A stretch of 6,878 bases of DNA, taken from Candidatus Thorarchaeota archaeon. GTDB taxonomy: Archaea; Asgardarchaeota; Thorarchaeia; Thorarchaeales; Thorarchaeaceae. This document shows, one piece after another, positions 5,614-6,878 of the stretch. Where the stretch lies: positions 328,491-335,368 of the forward strand of contig CP070658.1 in NCBI GenBank assembly GCA_020355105.1, read 5' to 3'. Numbering within the stretch: position 1 is the first letter of the stretch; each line of letters opens with the position of its first letter. A program made the position numbers and the translations under genes. The notes beneath the pieces were generated by a model that searched no databases, had not been told where the DNA came from, and saw only the letters and a list, made by a program, of their open reading frames with translations.

Positions 5614-6878
5614 ATGACGCAGGGAAAGAAAAGCAGGCTTATGGCTGTCTGCTTTCTGAGTGTGTTTGTGATTATGTTCGGCTTTGCCCCAGGCACAATG
5701 CAGGCCTACGATAATCCAGACTATACCATTCCTGAAATCCAAGGTGATGGTTTTGTCAATACGATACCGTCTGACATGTATATCGACACGTTCGGTATCG
5801 TAACGGCTGACTATCAAGCCTACGGGTTGAAGAGTGGATTCTTTGTGCAAGACCCTGTTGGTGACGGTAATCCGGCCACCTCAGATGGCATATTCGTGTA
5901 CAATTATGCATATGACGTGAATGTCGGGGATGAGGTCATGCTCCAGGGGAAGGTCAGCGAGTACTACGGCATGACGCAGATGTACAAGCCGTGGATTACC
6001 ATACTCTCTACCGGCAACCCGCTTCCTGACCCAGTTGAGCTCGATCCCCCATATGACGACTATGCCTCAGATGTATACTACGAGGCGTTGGAGGGTATGC
6101 TCGTTTCAGTCGAGTGCATGAGGACCGTGGCTGGCACGAATGTTTACGGTGAGGCTGCTGGTGTTGTAGCGTACTCGGACGTTAGGCGTGTGTTCTTGGA
6201 TGACCCTGCTGGCACAGGTGGGATAATCTTCACAGACGACGCAGGCGGATATGTGGTCAATACTAGGACCGGTAATATTGTTAGGGATCTATGTGGTCCA
6301 CTTGACTACACGTATGATGAGTACAAAGTACTGCCTAGTCCGGACCACCCACCAGAAGTAGTCACTGAGGAGTGGGCAGAGTCCAACTATGTACCAGATC
6401 TTGGTCTAAGTGGTGGTCTTACTGTTGCCACCTATAATATGTACAATCTCTTCGACGAAATCGATGACCCGGACCTAGATGACACAGTCAATGACCCTGA
6501 AGTAGTCGAGCTGCAACTCTCAAAGCACGCTCTGGCCATTCATGACCTACTAAAGATGCCTGATTTGATTGCAGTGCAAGAGGTAGAGAACTTCGAGATT
6601 CTCGAAAGGCTGGCTAATACCGACCCAATTGCTGGAGCATACGGAGTTGTGCTCATTGAAGGGCCCTACTATAGGGCAGTTGACGTTGGCCTACTCTATC
6701 GTCTGGATCGGGTGGAGATTCTGAGCGCCGAGGCCCGACAGACATGCACTGACCTAGAGGACGGCTATGGACCCGGAGAGGATCCTAACTTCCCGTGTCC
6801 CGAGGGCTACGGTCCGCTGTTCTCCCGACCACCGCTAGTGGTTCATATCAAGACCATACCCAAAGGCCCCTCATGGTC
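5614..6878 (+). CDS. Secreted nuclease, YhcR-type OB-fold plus EEP domain (N-terminal 421 aa, runs off right edge)
   Basis: Extracellular endonuclease of the ExeM/NucH/YhcR type, expected to cut DNA or RNA outside the cell using a divalent metal. The signal peptide has a basic start (GKKSR, 4-8), a hydrophobic core (10-25) and a likely cleavage after Ala31 (TMQA before YDN). An OB-fold domain covers about residues 46-135, with SGFFVQDP (74-81), GIFVY (92-96) and VGDEVMLQGKV (104-114); EALEGMLVSVE (157-167) follows. The EEP domain starts at LTVATYNMYNLFD (269-281), giving Asn275, and continues with IAVQEVEN (319-326), where Glu323 is the metal ligand, and VDVGLLYRLD (356-365). Cys378 and Cys395 flank a Gly/Pro-rich insert before LFSRPPLVV (402-410) and may form a disulphide. 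The His/Asp end of the catalytic site lies beyond the window. ATG at 5614 has GGGAG ten bases upstream. A secreted phosphodiesterase with another substrate is possible. Confidence 0.9.
   Translation, partial: MTQGKKSRLMAVCFLSVFVIMFGFAPGTMQAYDNPDYTIPEIQGDGFVNTIPSDMYIDTFGIVTADYQAYGLKSGFFVQDPVGDGNPATSDGIFVYNYAYDVNVGDEVMLQGKVSEYYGMTQMYKPWITILSTGNPLPDPVELDPPYDDYASDVYYEALEGMLVSVECMRTVAGTNVYGEAAGVVAYSDVRRVFLDDPAGTGGIIFTDDAGGYVVNTRTGNIVRDLCGPLDYTYDEYKVLPSPDHPPEVVTEEWAESNYVPDLGLSGGLTVATYNMYNLFDEIDDPDLDDTVNDPEVVELQLSKHALAIHDLLKMPDLIAVQEVENFEILERLANTDPIAGAYGVVLIEGPYYRAVDVGLLYRLDRVEILSAEARQTCTDLEDGYGPGEDPNFPCPEGYGPLFSRPPLVVHIKTIPKGPSW

Noticed and set aside
5421..5850. Two overlapping minus-strand frames over the nuclease start
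   Set aside because: They are antisense to a well-supported signal peptide and OB domain; no domain or SD supports them.

Overview
The window looks like a chromosomal segment from an archaeon, but this is an inference. Arginine codons lean to AGG/AGA and ATA is freely used for isoleucine. Shine-Dalgarno sequences match an archaeal or bacterial 16S tail (GAGGTGA, GGTGA). AT-rich TATA-like octamers sit about 45-50 bases before four of the five start codons, with no convincing bacterial -35/-10 pairs. GC content is near 50%. A lineage such as Thorarchaeia would fit, but nothing here proves it and a bacterium is not excluded.

Layout: the left half (1-3360) lies on the minus strand. In transcription order it holds a calcineurin-like metallophosphoesterase (3360-2455), a complete ArsB/NhaD-type ion permease (2347-932), and a second, paralogous permease that starts with TTG at 854 and runs off the left edge. 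The gaps are 107 and 77 bases, and each holds its own TATA-like element, so the genes may be transcribed separately or together. A 165-base divergent intergenic region (3361-3525) leads to a plus-strand gene for a large FAD-dependent 2-hydroxyacid dehydrogenase/oxidase of the GlcD/D-lactate dehydrogenase type (3526-5172). A 441-base region without a large gene follows (5173-5613). It holds one doubtful 26-codon ORF and several short inverted repeats. The last gene (5614 to the right edge) encodes a secreted nuclease with a signal peptide, a YhcR-type OB-fold domain and the start of an endonuclease/exonuclease/phosphatase (EEP) domain.

How the genes might work together: the two permeases are clear paralogues and probably move the same kind of small ion or organic anion. 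The second has lost the Asn of an Asp-Asn motif that the first keeps in both halves, so the pair may have divided roles. The FAD enzyme would oxidise a 2-hydroxyacid in the cytoplasm or at the membrane. The nuclease would degrade DNA or RNA outside the cell. The metallophosphoesterase has an intact metal site but an unknown substrate. No mobile element, CRISPR array, tRNA or rRNA was found.
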